A DNA stretch of 26,847 nucleotides, taken from assembly GCA_002897695.1 (NCBI GenBank), contig BDTG01000006.1:1-26847 (forward strand), read 5' to 3'. Shown here in pieces: positions 16,584 to 24,395 of this stretch (positions within the stretch are counted from its first letter, which is position 1; the number at the start of each line of letters is the position of its first letter). The position numbers and the translations under genes were made by a program. The notes under the pieces were generated by a model. That model did not search any database and had not been told where the DNA came from. It worked only from the letters and a program-made list of their open reading frames with translations. The stretch comes from a bacterium BMS3Abin14. GTDB lineage: Bacteria > BMS3Abin14.

Positions 16584-16615
16584 AAATGCATACATACCAT
16601 AGAATATATGCATTT
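16584..16615. promoter_or_regulatory. Candidate LysR operator: inverted repeat
   Basis: AAATGCATA (16584-16592) and TATGCATTT (16607-16615) are perfect nine-base inverted arms separated by 14 bases, in an AT-rich island within GC-rich DNA. The arms lie 33-64 bases upstream of the LysR start and 75-106 bases upstream of the CBS-pair start. Position and symmetry fit an autoregulated LysR box. Confidence 0.6.
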
Positions 16616-16689
16616 CCAATATGTTTGTTTTTCTGATACTCATTCCCCCATGCTTGGGAAAGAACGTTATTCTTTCAAAGGTGAAGCCC

Positions 16690-17166
16690 ATGGTTACCAG
16701 CGGACGGACAGCCAAGGACATCATGACCTCTCCGGTATGTACGGTTCAGCCGGTGGATTCTCTGGAGAAGGTGATCGACGTGATCTGCCGGCGCTGTGTC
16801 AGCGGGGTCCCCGTGGTGGAGGGAAAGGGACACTTGATCGGACTGATCTCGGAACACGACATCCTCCACGCCATGTATCCCGGCAACGTCGACACCCAGG
16901 AAAAACCGCCCAGTCGACGGGCCGCGCAAAGCCTGAGAAACGTAAGCAAACTCCTTGCACGAGACATCATGGTTACGCAGGTCATCACCGCGCATCCGGA
17001 AACTGAACCCCTTCGACTGGCATCAATCATGGCCCTGCAAAAGATCCGCCGCATTCCTATCGTCGAGGGGGAAACACTTGTAGGGATCGTCAGCTACGGG
17101 GACGTGTGCAGGGCTATCTTCGGGATGCGGGGCTTCGGCGACAAGTCGTCGGGGCCCGGATCATGA
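16690..17166 (+). CDS. CBS-domain pair protein
   Basis: A 158-residue cytoplasmic protein made of two CBS domains: AKDIMTSPVCTVQPVDSLEKV to ISEHDILHAM (about 8-62) and ARDIMVTQVITAHPE to VSYGDVCRAIF (about 90-145). The chosen start at 16690 has AAAGGTGAAG upstream; an earlier in-frame ATG at 16621 would add a hydrophobic stretch without a ribosome site. Stand-alone CBS pairs bind AMP, ATP or S-adenosylmethionine and modulate partners. It is the first gene of the operon, ending 35 bases before the acyl-CoA ligase gene, so it may sense energy charge for the AMP-forming ligase or the pathway. Confidence 0.88.
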   Translation: MVTSGRTAKDIMTSPVCTVQPVDSLEKVIDVICRRCVSGVPVVEGKGHLIGLISEHDILHAMYPGNVDTQEKPPSRRAAQSLRNVSKLLARDIMVTQVITAHPETEPLRLASIMALQKIRRIPIVEGETLVGIVSYGDVCRAIFGMRGFGDKSSGPGS

Positions 17167-17201
17167 CATCCCCCGGTTCGTTTGGGAAAAGGAGATACAG
17201 G

Positions 17202-18713
17202 ATGCATGAGAAGATCGATCTTACGCTTCCCGAGTTACTCGCCCACGGGGAGTCGGATGCGCCGGCGCTGCTTGCGCCCGATCGCACGGAACTGACTTTC
17301 CACATGTTGCGCGAACAGGTCTACGCGCTTGTCGAACGCCTGGCCTCCCTTGGCCTGGCGGGGGATCGGATCGCGATTGTAATGGAGAACGGACCGGATC
17401 TTGCGCTCTCCCTCTTGGCAGCGTCCATCTGCGGCACCGCTGTGCCTCTCAATCCAAAGTATCGCGGCGCAGAGTTTACCTTCTTCTATGAGAAAGCGAA
17501 CGTAAAAGGATTGATCGTTTCGCCCGACATCACCCCTGAGGCCGTTGACGCGGCCTCGCCCGGAACGATCGTAACACATGCGGTGGCCGACCGATCCGGC
17601 ATGCTGCACTTTGAGTCCACCGGGTCCAAGCGATCCGGGCGAGATCTGCTGAGCCCGGATCCTGACGACGTGGCGATCCTGCTGCACACAAGCGGCACCA
17701 CCAAATGCCCCAAGAGCGTGCCGATCCGGCACCGCAACGTGGCCGCATCGGCCGCCAACATAGTCAACGCCTACAACCTCACCCCCGAAGACCGGTCCCT
17801 GTGCGTGATGCCGCTGTTTCACATCCACGGGATCGTGGCCTCGCTGCTTGCACCGCTTGCCAGCGGCGGATCGGTAGTATGCCCGCCTGGTTTCGACGCG
17901 CGCCTTTTCTGGGGATGGGTCGATATGTTCCATCCAACCTGGTATTCTGCCGTGCCGACGATGCACCAGATGTTGCTTTCGCGCACCGACCAGCACGCCG
18001 AGGTCATCCGCAACAATCCGTTCCGCTTCATTCGATCCTGCAGCTCCCCCCTGCCGCCCACCGTGAAAGAACAATTGGGTGCGGTCTTCAACGTACCGGT
18101 GACCGAAGCCTACGGAATGACCGAAACCACTCACCAGATAGCCAGCAACCCTCTGCCGCCGGGGATCTGCAAGCCCGGGGCGGTAGGCTACGGCGTCGGC
18201 GTGCAGGTGGCGATCATGGACGAGGCGGGCGCGCTGCTGTCGGCAGGATCCTCGGGCGAGGTGGTTGTGCGGGGTTTGAACGTGGTAGATGGCTATGAGA
18301 ACAACCCGGAAGCGAACGAGGCCACGTTCGTTCGGGGATGGCTCCGCACGGGAGATCAGGGAGTGATGGACGAGGACGGCTACCTGACCATTACCGGCCG
18401 CCTCTCTGAGCAGATCAACCGCGGCGGGGAAAAAATCTCGCCTGCGGATATCGACCATGTCTTGCTCACCCACCCGGCTGTTGCAGAGGCGTTGGCGTTC
18501 GCCGTGCCGCACCGGAAGCTCGGAGAGGACATGCACGCGGCCGTCGTCCTCCAGGCGTCGGCAACCGAACGGGAGCTTCGCCAGCACTGTGCAAGCCTCC
18601 TGGCCGATTTCAAGGTTCCCCGCCGGATTTACATCCTGGAGACACTTCCGTGCGGGAAGACCGGAAAGCCCATGCGCATCTCCATGGCTGAAATAATGGG
18701 ACTGGAAGAGTAG
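17202..18713 (+). CDS. AMP-forming acyl-CoA ligase, oxalyl-CoA synthetase-like
   Basis: A 503-residue adenylate-forming enzyme; AAAAGGAGATACAGG sets the start at 17202. Motifs are in order: ATP loop TSGTTKCPKS (163-172), MPLFHIHGIVASLL, TWYSAVPTMHQMLL, RFIRSCSSPLPP, YGMTETTHQIASNPLP (304-319), RTGD with Asp385, NRGGEKISP and the C-terminal catalytic Lys489. The runs around WYSAVPT, RSCSS, MTETTH..SNPLP and RGGEKISP closely follow plant AAE3 and yeast Pcs60, which are oxalyl-CoA synthetases, from memory of those sequences. The reaction would be oxalate + ATP + CoA to oxalyl-CoA + AMP + PPi. It lies ten bases before a PanE-family reductase and shares the operon with a glyoxylate carboligase. 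Another short dicarboxylate or acid remains possible. Confidence 0.82.
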   Translation: MHEKIDLTLPELLAHGESDAPALLAPDRTELTFHMLREQVYALVERLASLGLAGDRIAIVMENGPDLALSLLAASICGTAVPLNPKYRGAEFTFFYEKANVKGLIVSPDITPEAVDAASPGTIVTHAVADRSGMLHFESTGSKRSGRDLLSPDPDDVAILLHTSGTTKCPKSVPIRHRNVAASAANIVNAYNLTPEDRSLCVMPLFHIHGIVASLLAPLASGGSVVCPPGFDARLFWGWVDMFHPTWYSAVPTMHQMLLSRTDQHAEVIRNNPFRFIRSCSSPLPPTVKEQLGAVFNVPVTEAYGMTETTHQIASNPLPPGICKPGAVGYGVGVQVAIMDEAGALLSAGSSGEVVVRGLNVVDGYENNPEANEATFVRGWLRTGDQGVMDEDGYLTITGRLSEQINRGGEKISPADIDHVLLTHPAVAEALAFAVPHRKLGEDMHAAVVLQASATERELRQHCASLLADFKVPRRIYILETLPCGKTGKPMRISMAEIMGLEE

Positions 18714-18723
18714 GGAGCAGATC

Positions 18724-19716
18724 ATGCGCATCGCAATCATCGGCGCCGGATCGATCGGCGGCTATCTCGCGGCGAAGCTTCTCCTTTCCGGCCAGCCGGT
18801 CACGGTGATCGTCCGCGGCGCCAATCTGGCGGCCATCCGCGCGAACGGGCTGAAGCTACGCCTGCCCGACGGTACGGAAAAAACGGCAATCCCGGACCTT
18901 GCGACCGATGACCTGGCAGCCGCCGGTCCGCAAGATGTGGTCATTCTGGGAGTGAAAGGGCAGCAGCTTTCCGCCTTGGCCCCGACACTAGGGCCGCTCC
19001 TGGGCCCCGAGACCGCCGTAGTCCCGGCGCAGAACGGAATTCCCTGGTGGTACTTCCAGCGACACCGCGGGCCTTTCGAGGGACGGCGGCTGGAGTCGGT
19101 CGATCCCGGTGGGGCGATATCGGCGCACATCGGTTCGGAGCGGGTGATCGGATGTGTGGCCTATCAGGCGGCAGAGCTTGTGGAGCCTGGCATCGTGCGC
19201 TTCGTCGAGGGAAACCGGTTCACGCTCGGCGAACCCGATGGCGAGAAGACCGAACGGGTCATGGCGCTGGCTCAGGCGCTCACCCGAGCGGGCCTGAAGG
19301 TGCCCGTACGCCGTGACATCCGCACGGAGATCTGGGTGAAGCTTCTGGGAAACATGACCTTCAACCCGATCAGCGCACTCACACGCTCTACGCTTGGCCA
19401 GATCATCGGCTTCGAGCCGACTCGCAATCTGGTTGTTGCCACCATGGCCGAGGCGCAGGAGGTGGCCTCGCGACTGGGCATCCGGATCGCGATCACCAGC
19501 GAGATGCGTATCCAGGGAGCGGCGCAGATGGGCTCCCATAAGACCTCCACGCTGCAGGACATCGAGTCGGGCCGTATGACGGAAGTGGAGTGGCTCGTGG
19601 GAGCTGTCGCCGAGCTGGGCCGCCTGGTGGAATTCCCGACTCCAAGGATCGACACGCTCTATTCATGTCTCAGGCTCCTGGAGCAGACAACCTGCGGCGG
19701 ACAGTTGTCCAGGTAA
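18724..19716 (+). CDS. PanE/ApbA-family reductase, candidate oxalyl-CoA reductase
   Basis: A 330-residue NAD(P)-binding reductase of the ketopantoate reductase family; GGGAGCAGATC precedes the ATG. The Rossmann loop is GAGSIGG (7-13), the substrate region has QNGIPWW, and the catalytic Lys206 with Asn210 and Asn214 occurs in IWVKLLGNMTFNPISAL, followed by SHKTSTLQDIESGRMTEVE. Ketopantoate reduction for CoA synthesis is the default family role. Here the gene is sandwiched between an oxalyl-CoA-synthetase-like gene and a glyoxylate carboligase gene. In Methylobacterium extorquens a PanE-family protein reduces oxalyl-CoA to glyoxylate, so that reaction would link the two neighbours. This role is inference from context; a genuine ketopantoate reductase is the alternative. 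Confidence 0.85.
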   Translation: MRIAIIGAGSIGGYLAAKLLLSGQPVTVIVRGANLAAIRANGLKLRLPDGTEKTAIPDLATDDLAAAGPQDVVILGVKGQQLSALAPTLGPLLGPETAVVPAQNGIPWWYFQRHRGPFEGRRLESVDPGGAISAHIGSERVIGCVAYQAAELVEPGIVRFVEGNRFTLGEPDGEKTERVMALAQALTRAGLKVPVRRDIRTEIWVKLLGNMTFNPISALTRSTLGQIIGFEPTRNLVVATMAEAQEVASRLGIRIAITSEMRIQGAAQMGSHKTSTLQDIESGRMTEVEWLVGAVAELGRLVEFPTPRIDTLYSCLRLLEQTTCGGQLSR

Positions 19717-19814
19717 ACTATCCATGCGGTCCTCGGAAATATTCCCGGATCGATGGTTGAACAAAAACACGCAGCCCAGATCACCGGCGGATTTCTGGGG
19801 AAAGGAGAAAAATC

Positions 19815-21539
19815 ATGGCAAAGATGAGCGCAATGGCAGCCGCTTTGAAAATACTGGAAAGCGAAGGCGTCAGACACATTTTCGGCATCCCGGGGGCGGG
19901 AATTCTCCCCTTTTACCAGGAGCTTCGGAACCTGGGCAAGATCGATCACCTGCTGTGTCGGCACGAAGAGGGGGCGATCCACATGGCAGACGGGTACGCC
20001 CGCGCCGTCGGCACCGTGGGAGTATGCGCGGCGACCTCGGGTCCCGGGGCGAGCAATTTCGTGACCGGGCTGTATACCGCGCAGGTCGACTCGATCCCCG
20101 TTCTGGCCATCACCGGCCAGAACGTAAAGGCGCAGCTGGGCAGGGAAGCCTTCCAGGCGGTGGACATCGCGTCGATCGTCAAACCCGTCACCAAGAAGTC
20201 GTATTGCGTACAGGAGCCGGCCATGGTGCCGTGGGTGTTCAGGGAAGCGTTCCGGATCATGCGGGAGGGTCGTCCCGGCCCGGTCCTGATTGATCTTCCT
20301 CTGGATGTCCAGAAGGGAGAAATCGAGTACGACGCCGAGACGGATCCGAGTCTGCCCATCTTTCGTGCTCCGCCCGATCAGAGGCAGGTGGCCAGGGCGC
20401 TGGACATGCTGCTTGCGGCGGAAAAACCAATCATGCTCCTTGGAGGGGGCGTGATTCTTGCCGACGCCTGCGAGGAATTCGTGAAGGTCGCCGAGTTTCT
20501 GCAGATCCCGGTCGTTTCCTCGTACATGGGAAAGGGAGGAATCCCGTGGGACCACCCTCTCATGGCCGGCCAGGTCGGGATCCAGTGCAACACCCGATCG
20601 GGGAACCAGACTCTTCTCGATTCGTCCCTGGTGCTGGCCGTCGGGGCCCGGTTCAACGACCGCCACACCGGCGCCATCGATGTCTACAAGGGAAACAGGA
20701 AATTTATCCATGTGGATGTGGACCCCGGCCAGCTCGGGAAGAACATCATGCCGGACTTGGGGATCTGCGCGGATGCGAAGCTCACCCTTTCGGCCCTGCT
20801 GGAGGAGATCGAAAGGCGCAGCCTCAAGCCGCCCACTCCGAATCGCGAGGTCGCGGAGCTTCGCACCAGTCTGGAAAGGAAGACCGACTACGACGATACC
20901 CCGATCAAACCCCACAGGGTGTTTGGGGAGATCAACAAGTTTTTCGACGACGACACCGTGTTCGTGACCTGCATCGGCCTGAACCAGATCTGGTCCGGCC
21001 AGCTGCAGAAGATTGCCAAACCCAGGCATTATCTTGATTGCGGGGGCGCAGGGCCGCTGGGATGGGACCTTCCGGCAGCCATTGGGGCCAAGGTTGCCCG
21101 ACCGGACACGACGGTGGTCCAGGTGGTCGGAGATTACGGTTTCCAGTTCTGCATGGAAGAACTGCCCGTCGCTGTGATGTATAATGTACCTTTTGTGTGC
21201 ATCGTCCTGAACAACGGATACCTTGGACTGATCCGCCAGGCCGAAAAATACATCTTCGACATGAATTACGAAATCCAGACCTGGTACGACGCGTTGACCG
21301 GAGAAGGAACGAAGGAACACCCCGTCGAGCCCGAAAACGGGGGCCGCGGATTCGATTTCGTGAAGTTCGCCGATGCCTGCGGGGCCATGGGAGAACGCGT
21401 CACCGATCCGAAGGAGATCAGAGCCGCCTTTCAAAGGGCGGTGGATTCTGGCGTGCCCTACGTCATCGACATCATCACAGAACGGGAGACGGACTGCTCG
21501 ATGGGTGTCTCCATCAATGCGATCCGGGAATTTGAATAG
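19815..21539 (+). CDS. gcl: Glyoxylate carboligase (tartronate-semialdehyde synthase) with canonical Glu51
   Basis: A 574-residue thiamine-diphosphate enzyme; AAAGGAGAAAAATC sets the start. It follows E. coli glyoxylate carboligase over its length: FGIPGAGI, FQAVDIASIVKPVTKK, RPGPVLIDLPLDVQ, NDRHTGAIDVYKGNRKFIHVD, AGPLGW, the thiamine motif from GDYGFQF (about 439) to LNN, YLGLIRQ and the C-terminal SMG...EFE. The reaction is two glyoxylate to tartronate semialdehyde plus CO2. The remarkable point is RHEEGA: position 51 is Glu, as in acetolactate synthases, where E. coli Gcl has Val. Kinetics or substrate range may therefore differ. The alcohol dehydrogenase gene follows 25 bases later. Hydroxypyruvate isomerase and GlxR, the usual neighbours, are absent. 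Confidence 0.9.
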   Translation: MAKMSAMAAALKILESEGVRHIFGIPGAGILPFYQELRNLGKIDHLLCRHEEGAIHMADGYARAVGTVGVCAATSGPGASNFVTGLYTAQVDSIPVLAITGQNVKAQLGREAFQAVDIASIVKPVTKKSYCVQEPAMVPWVFREAFRIMREGRPGPVLIDLPLDVQKGEIEYDAETDPSLPIFRAPPDQRQVARALDMLLAAEKPIMLLGGGVILADACEEFVKVAEFLQIPVVSSYMGKGGIPWDHPLMAGQVGIQCNTRSGNQTLLDSSLVLAVGARFNDRHTGAIDVYKGNRKFIHVDVDPGQLGKNIMPDLGICADAKLTLSALLEEIERRSLKPPTPNREVAELRTSLERKTDYDDTPIKPHRVFGEINKFFDDDTVFVTCIGLNQIWSGQLQKIAKPRHYLDCGGAGPLGWDLPAAIGAKVARPDTTVVQVVGDYGFQFCMEELPVAVMYNVPFVCIVLNNGYLGLIRQAEKYIFDMNYEIQTWYDALTGEGTKEHPVEPENGGRGFDFVKFADACGAMGERVTDPKEIRAAFQRAVDSGVPYVIDIITERETDCSMGVSINAIREFE

Positions 21540-21564
21540 ACATCCAATGTCGGAAAGGATAGCC

Positions 21565-22848
21565 ATGTTGGCTTTGAAGGAACAAGCAGCTCACATGCTG
21601 AAGGAGTTCAAGGGGGAATACTACGCGTTCGGCAGCGGGGCGATGGACGACGCGCCGGGAAAATTTGCAGCTGAGTTCGGCAGGAGATCTCTGTTTATCG
21701 GTCCACTGGCATCCCCATGGTTTTCCCCCATCCGGGAGCGGATTCTCGCATCCCTGAAACAGTCTGGGGTGGACGTGGTGGAAGAGGTGCAGTCCGCCGC
21801 GCCGAACGCTCCGGTGGAAGATGTCTACCGGATCCACGAACGCATCATCGAGGGGAGACCGGATGTTCTGGTCGTGGCAGACAGCGGTTCCGGGATCGAC
21901 GCCGTCAAGGCTGCCGACGTATTGGCCACACTGGGAACCAGCCCGCCGGATATCGATCCGTTCTTCGGAGTCGGGAAGGTGTCCGAAACGCTTGAGCGAT
22001 CCGGCAGGTCTCTGACGCCGGTGGTGGCCGTCATGATGGCGTCAAGTTCCGGAGCGCATCTAACCAAATATTCCAACATCACCAATACTGTTGTCCAGCA
22101 GAAGAAGCTCATCGTGGACGAGGCCATCATTCCGCCGCGCGCCGTCTTCGACTACGATGTAACCACCACTCAACCCATGAGTCTCACCCTGGATGGAGGA
22201 CTGGACGGGATCGCCCACTGCCTCGAAGTCTACTTCGGGGCCTCGTCCGAATCCCGGGAACGCGCCCGCCAGGTGGCCGAGCCCGGAATTGAGCTTATCA
22301 TCAAGGGCCTCATCGAGGTGAAGAAAGATGCGGCAAACCGGGAGGCCAGGACCCTGCTGGGGCTGGGGACGGACCTCGGCGGCTATTCCATCATGATTGG
22401 CGGCACGTCCGGGGCACACCTGACCAGTTTTTCCCTGGTCGATGTCCTGAGCCACGGACGGGCGTGCGCCCTCATGAATCCCTATTACACAGTGTTTTTT
22501 GCTCCGGCAATCCAGGAACAGCTGCGTGTGATAGGACGTATTTACGGGAAATACGGATTCCTGAAGGAAGACCTGGACTCTCTGTCAGGCAGGGAACTGG
22601 GTGTGGCGGTGGCCGAGGCGATGATCAGGTTCAGCCGGTTATTGGGCTTCCCCACGCGCCTGAGCGATGTGGAAGGAGTCGGCAGGAAACATATCGAACG
22701 TTGTCTCACCGCTGCGAAGGATCCGCTGTTGGATATGAAGCTAAGAAATATGCCGGTTCCCCTCCACGAAGAGCTGGTGGACCGTTACATGGGACCGATC
22801 CTGGAGGCCGCCTGGACAGGAGAATTCGGAAAGATCAGGAACATGTAG
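21565..22848 (+). CDS. Iron-containing (group III) alcohol dehydrogenase
   Basis: A 427-residue enzyme. The start at 21565 has GGAAAGGA five bases upstream; an in-frame ATG at 21547 is the alternative. The N-terminal NAD(P)-binding half includes ADSGSGIDAVKAADV. Metal ligands appear as Asp214 and His218 (LDGIAHCLE), His285 (SGAHL) and His297 (LSHGRA), the last two 12 apart rather than the more usual 14. The family reduces aldehydes or oxidises alcohols. Following the carboligase gene by 25 bases, its most economical role is reduction of tartronate semialdehyde to glycerate, replacing GlxR/GarR. This substrate is an inference; glycolaldehyde, lactaldehyde or 4-hydroxybutyrate are alternatives. 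Confidence 0.87.
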   Translation: MLALKEQAAHMLKEFKGEYYAFGSGAMDDAPGKFAAEFGRRSLFIGPLASPWFSPIRERILASLKQSGVDVVEEVQSAAPNAPVEDVYRIHERIIEGRPDVLVVADSGSGIDAVKAADVLATLGTSPPDIDPFFGVGKVSETLERSGRSLTPVVAVMMASSSGAHLTKYSNITNTVVQQKKLIVDEAIIPPRAVFDYDVTTTQPMSLTLDGGLDGIAHCLEVYFGASSESRERARQVAEPGIELIIKGLIEVKKDAANREARTLLGLGTDLGGYSIMIGGTSGAHLTSFSLVDVLSHGRACALMNPYYTVFFAPAIQEQLRVIGRIYGKYGFLKEDLDSLSGRELGVAVAEAMIRFSRLLGFPTRLSDVEGVGRKHIERCLTAAKDPLLDMKLRNMPVPLHEELVDRYMGPILEAAWTGEFGKIRNM

Positions 22849-23083
22849 CGCGTTCTTTCCGCGTTCCGGGACCGCACCCCACCACGCCGCACTTTCCAGG
22901 GCATGGCCCCAGAAAGATGACGGATAAAGTGGAGAAACGGTTGCCCTCCCGAAAATTCTGCAATCAGGAGAGAAAGATGAATGTTGTTTCCATTTACGAG
23001 GGGCGAGGGAACCGTTTATCTATTCCATCTTCACGGGACCCGACGCAACCAGGCAGGATGTTGCGCCCGACAGCGGAGAATTT
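22849..23083 (+). other. Spacer before the racemase gene
   Basis: This 235-base gap interrupts an otherwise tight operon. A 43-codon frame beginning at 22978 has a fair ribosome site (CAGGAGAGAAAG) and runs to 23109, slightly overlapping the racemase start. Its peptide has no recognisable pattern. It might be a leader peptide coupling translation to the racemase gene or simply chance. No terminator was seen. Confidence 0.35.
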
Positions 23084-24385
23084 ATGGAAGACGGGAACGG
23101 GGACATGAACGTCCATCTTCTTTACGGGCGCAATGGCCTCGACCTCCGCCTGCCGAAGGATATCCAGGTTACGGTGGTTCGCAAGCATCCGATGCAGCCT
23201 CTGAACGATCCGGGCCGGGCCGTGGAACGAGCTCTGGAAAAGCCGGTGGGGTCCCCTCCCCTCGCGATGATGGCTCGCGGCAAAAAAAACGCCTGCATCC
23301 TGATCTGCGATATTACACGTCCTGTGTCCAACGGCACACTGCTCCCGCCTCTCATCGAAACGATCACGGGGGCGGGGATTCCCTTGGAGAACATCCTCAT
23401 CCTGGTAGCTACGGGGCTGCACCGCCCCAACGAAGGGGAAGAATTACGGGAGGTCGTCGGATGCGACGAAGTGTTTAACACTGTACGCATCGAGAACCAC
23501 TTCGCCCGGGACAGGGATGCCCATGCGCACCTTGGAAGTACGTCTCGGGGAATTCCGATCATGATCGACCGCCGTTTCGTCGAAGCCGACCTGAAGATCG
23601 TCTCCGGGTTGGTCGAGCCACACTTCATGGCCGGTTATTCCGGCGGCCGCAAGCTGGTCACCCCGGGGGTTGCCTATCAGGACACGATTCTTTCTTTCCA
23701 TGCCGCGCCTATCCTGGAACATCCCCGTTCCGCCAATTGCGTCATCGAGGGTAATCCCCTCCACGAGGAACAGATCGAAATCGTCCGGAAGATAGGGGGA
23801 ATAATGGGGGTCAACGTGGTCATCGATGAGAACCGGCGCATGGGATTCGTCAATTTCGGCGCTGTCGAGGAGAGCCACCTGGAAGCCGTGGAGTTCATCA
23901 GGAGGCATGCGGAAGTGCCCCAGCCCAGACGCTTCCGGACGGTCGTCACCACAGGCGCGGGGTATCCCCTGGACGGAACGTACTACCAGACCATCAAGGG
24001 CATGGTGGGCGTTCTGGATATCCTGGAACCCGGTGGAACCATCATTATCGCCAGCGAGTGTTCGGAAGGGATGGGCAGCCGGGAATTCGTCGAGGCTCAG
24101 CGGCTGCTTCGGAAGATCGGGCCGGACCGGTTCCTGTCCGTTCTTGAATCGCGCGAGAAGGCCCATATCGACGAATGGCAGACCGAAATGCTGGTTAAGG
24201 CTTTGCGGGTTGGGACGGTCAAACTCTATACTACGGGCCTGAGTGAAGAGAACCTGCAGGACGTGTTTGTGGATCCTGTCTCTTCTGTGGAAAATGCGGT
24301 CGTCACCAGTGTGAAAGCACATAAAGACCCGACCATCGCTGTGGTGCCCGAAGGATCCTACGTTATTCCTTATCTTCAGAAATAG
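23084..24385 (+). CDS. larA: LarA-type nickel-pincer 2-hydroxyacid racemase/epimerase
   Basis: A 433-residue protein of the LarA (DUF2088) superfamily. All residues known for the Lactobacillus plantarum lactate racemase active site are visible with a shift of 4 to 7: Asp76 and Arg79 (CDITRP), His113 (TGLHRP), His180 (VEPHFM), Lys190 (YSGGRKLVTPGVA), which would carry the pincer cofactor, His206, Tyr301 and Lys305 (YQTIKGM), and Trp365. It therefore should bind the nickel-pincer nucleotide and racemise or epimerise a 2-hydroxyacid. LarB, LarC and LarE for cofactor synthesis are not in the window. In this operon D/L-glycerate is a plausible substrate, but lactate cannot be excluded. GGAG lies five bases before the chosen start; ATG at 23105 is an alternative. 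Confidence 0.9.
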   Translation: MEDGNGDMNVHLLYGRNGLDLRLPKDIQVTVVRKHPMQPLNDPGRAVERALEKPVGSPPLAMMARGKKNACILICDITRPVSNGTLLPPLIETITGAGIPLENILILVATGLHRPNEGEELREVVGCDEVFNTVRIENHFARDRDAHAHLGSTSRGIPIMIDRRFVEADLKIVSGLVEPHFMAGYSGGRKLVTPGVAYQDTILSFHAAPILEHPRSANCVIEGNPLHEEQIEIVRKIGGIMGVNVVIDENRRMGFVNFGAVEESHLEAVEFIRRHAEVPQPRRFRTVVTTGAGYPLDGTYYQTIKGMVGVLDILEPGGTIIIASECSEGMGSREFVEAQRLLRKIGPDRFLSVLESREKAHIDEWQTEMLVKALRVGTVKLYTTGLSEENLQDVFVDPVSSVENAVVTSVKAHKDPTIAVVPEGSYVIPYLQK

Positions 24386-24395
24386 AAGGATTAAA

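Noticed and set aside
17235-18740. A 501-codon open frame antisense to the ligase gene
   Set aside because: Same codon-bias effect; the product resembles no protein and covers a gene with clear ligase motifs.
19659-21566. A 635-codon open frame antisense to the glyoxylate carboligase gene
   Set aside because: Longer than the real gene but a by-product of GC-rich third positions. The translation is His/Arg/Asp-rich with no domain, and the plus strand has a full family match with a ribosome site.
22978-23109. 43-codon frame with a fair ribosome site before the racemase gene
   Set aside because: Not listed as a gene because the peptide is featureless and overlaps the racemase start; kept only as a possible leader in the spacer entry.
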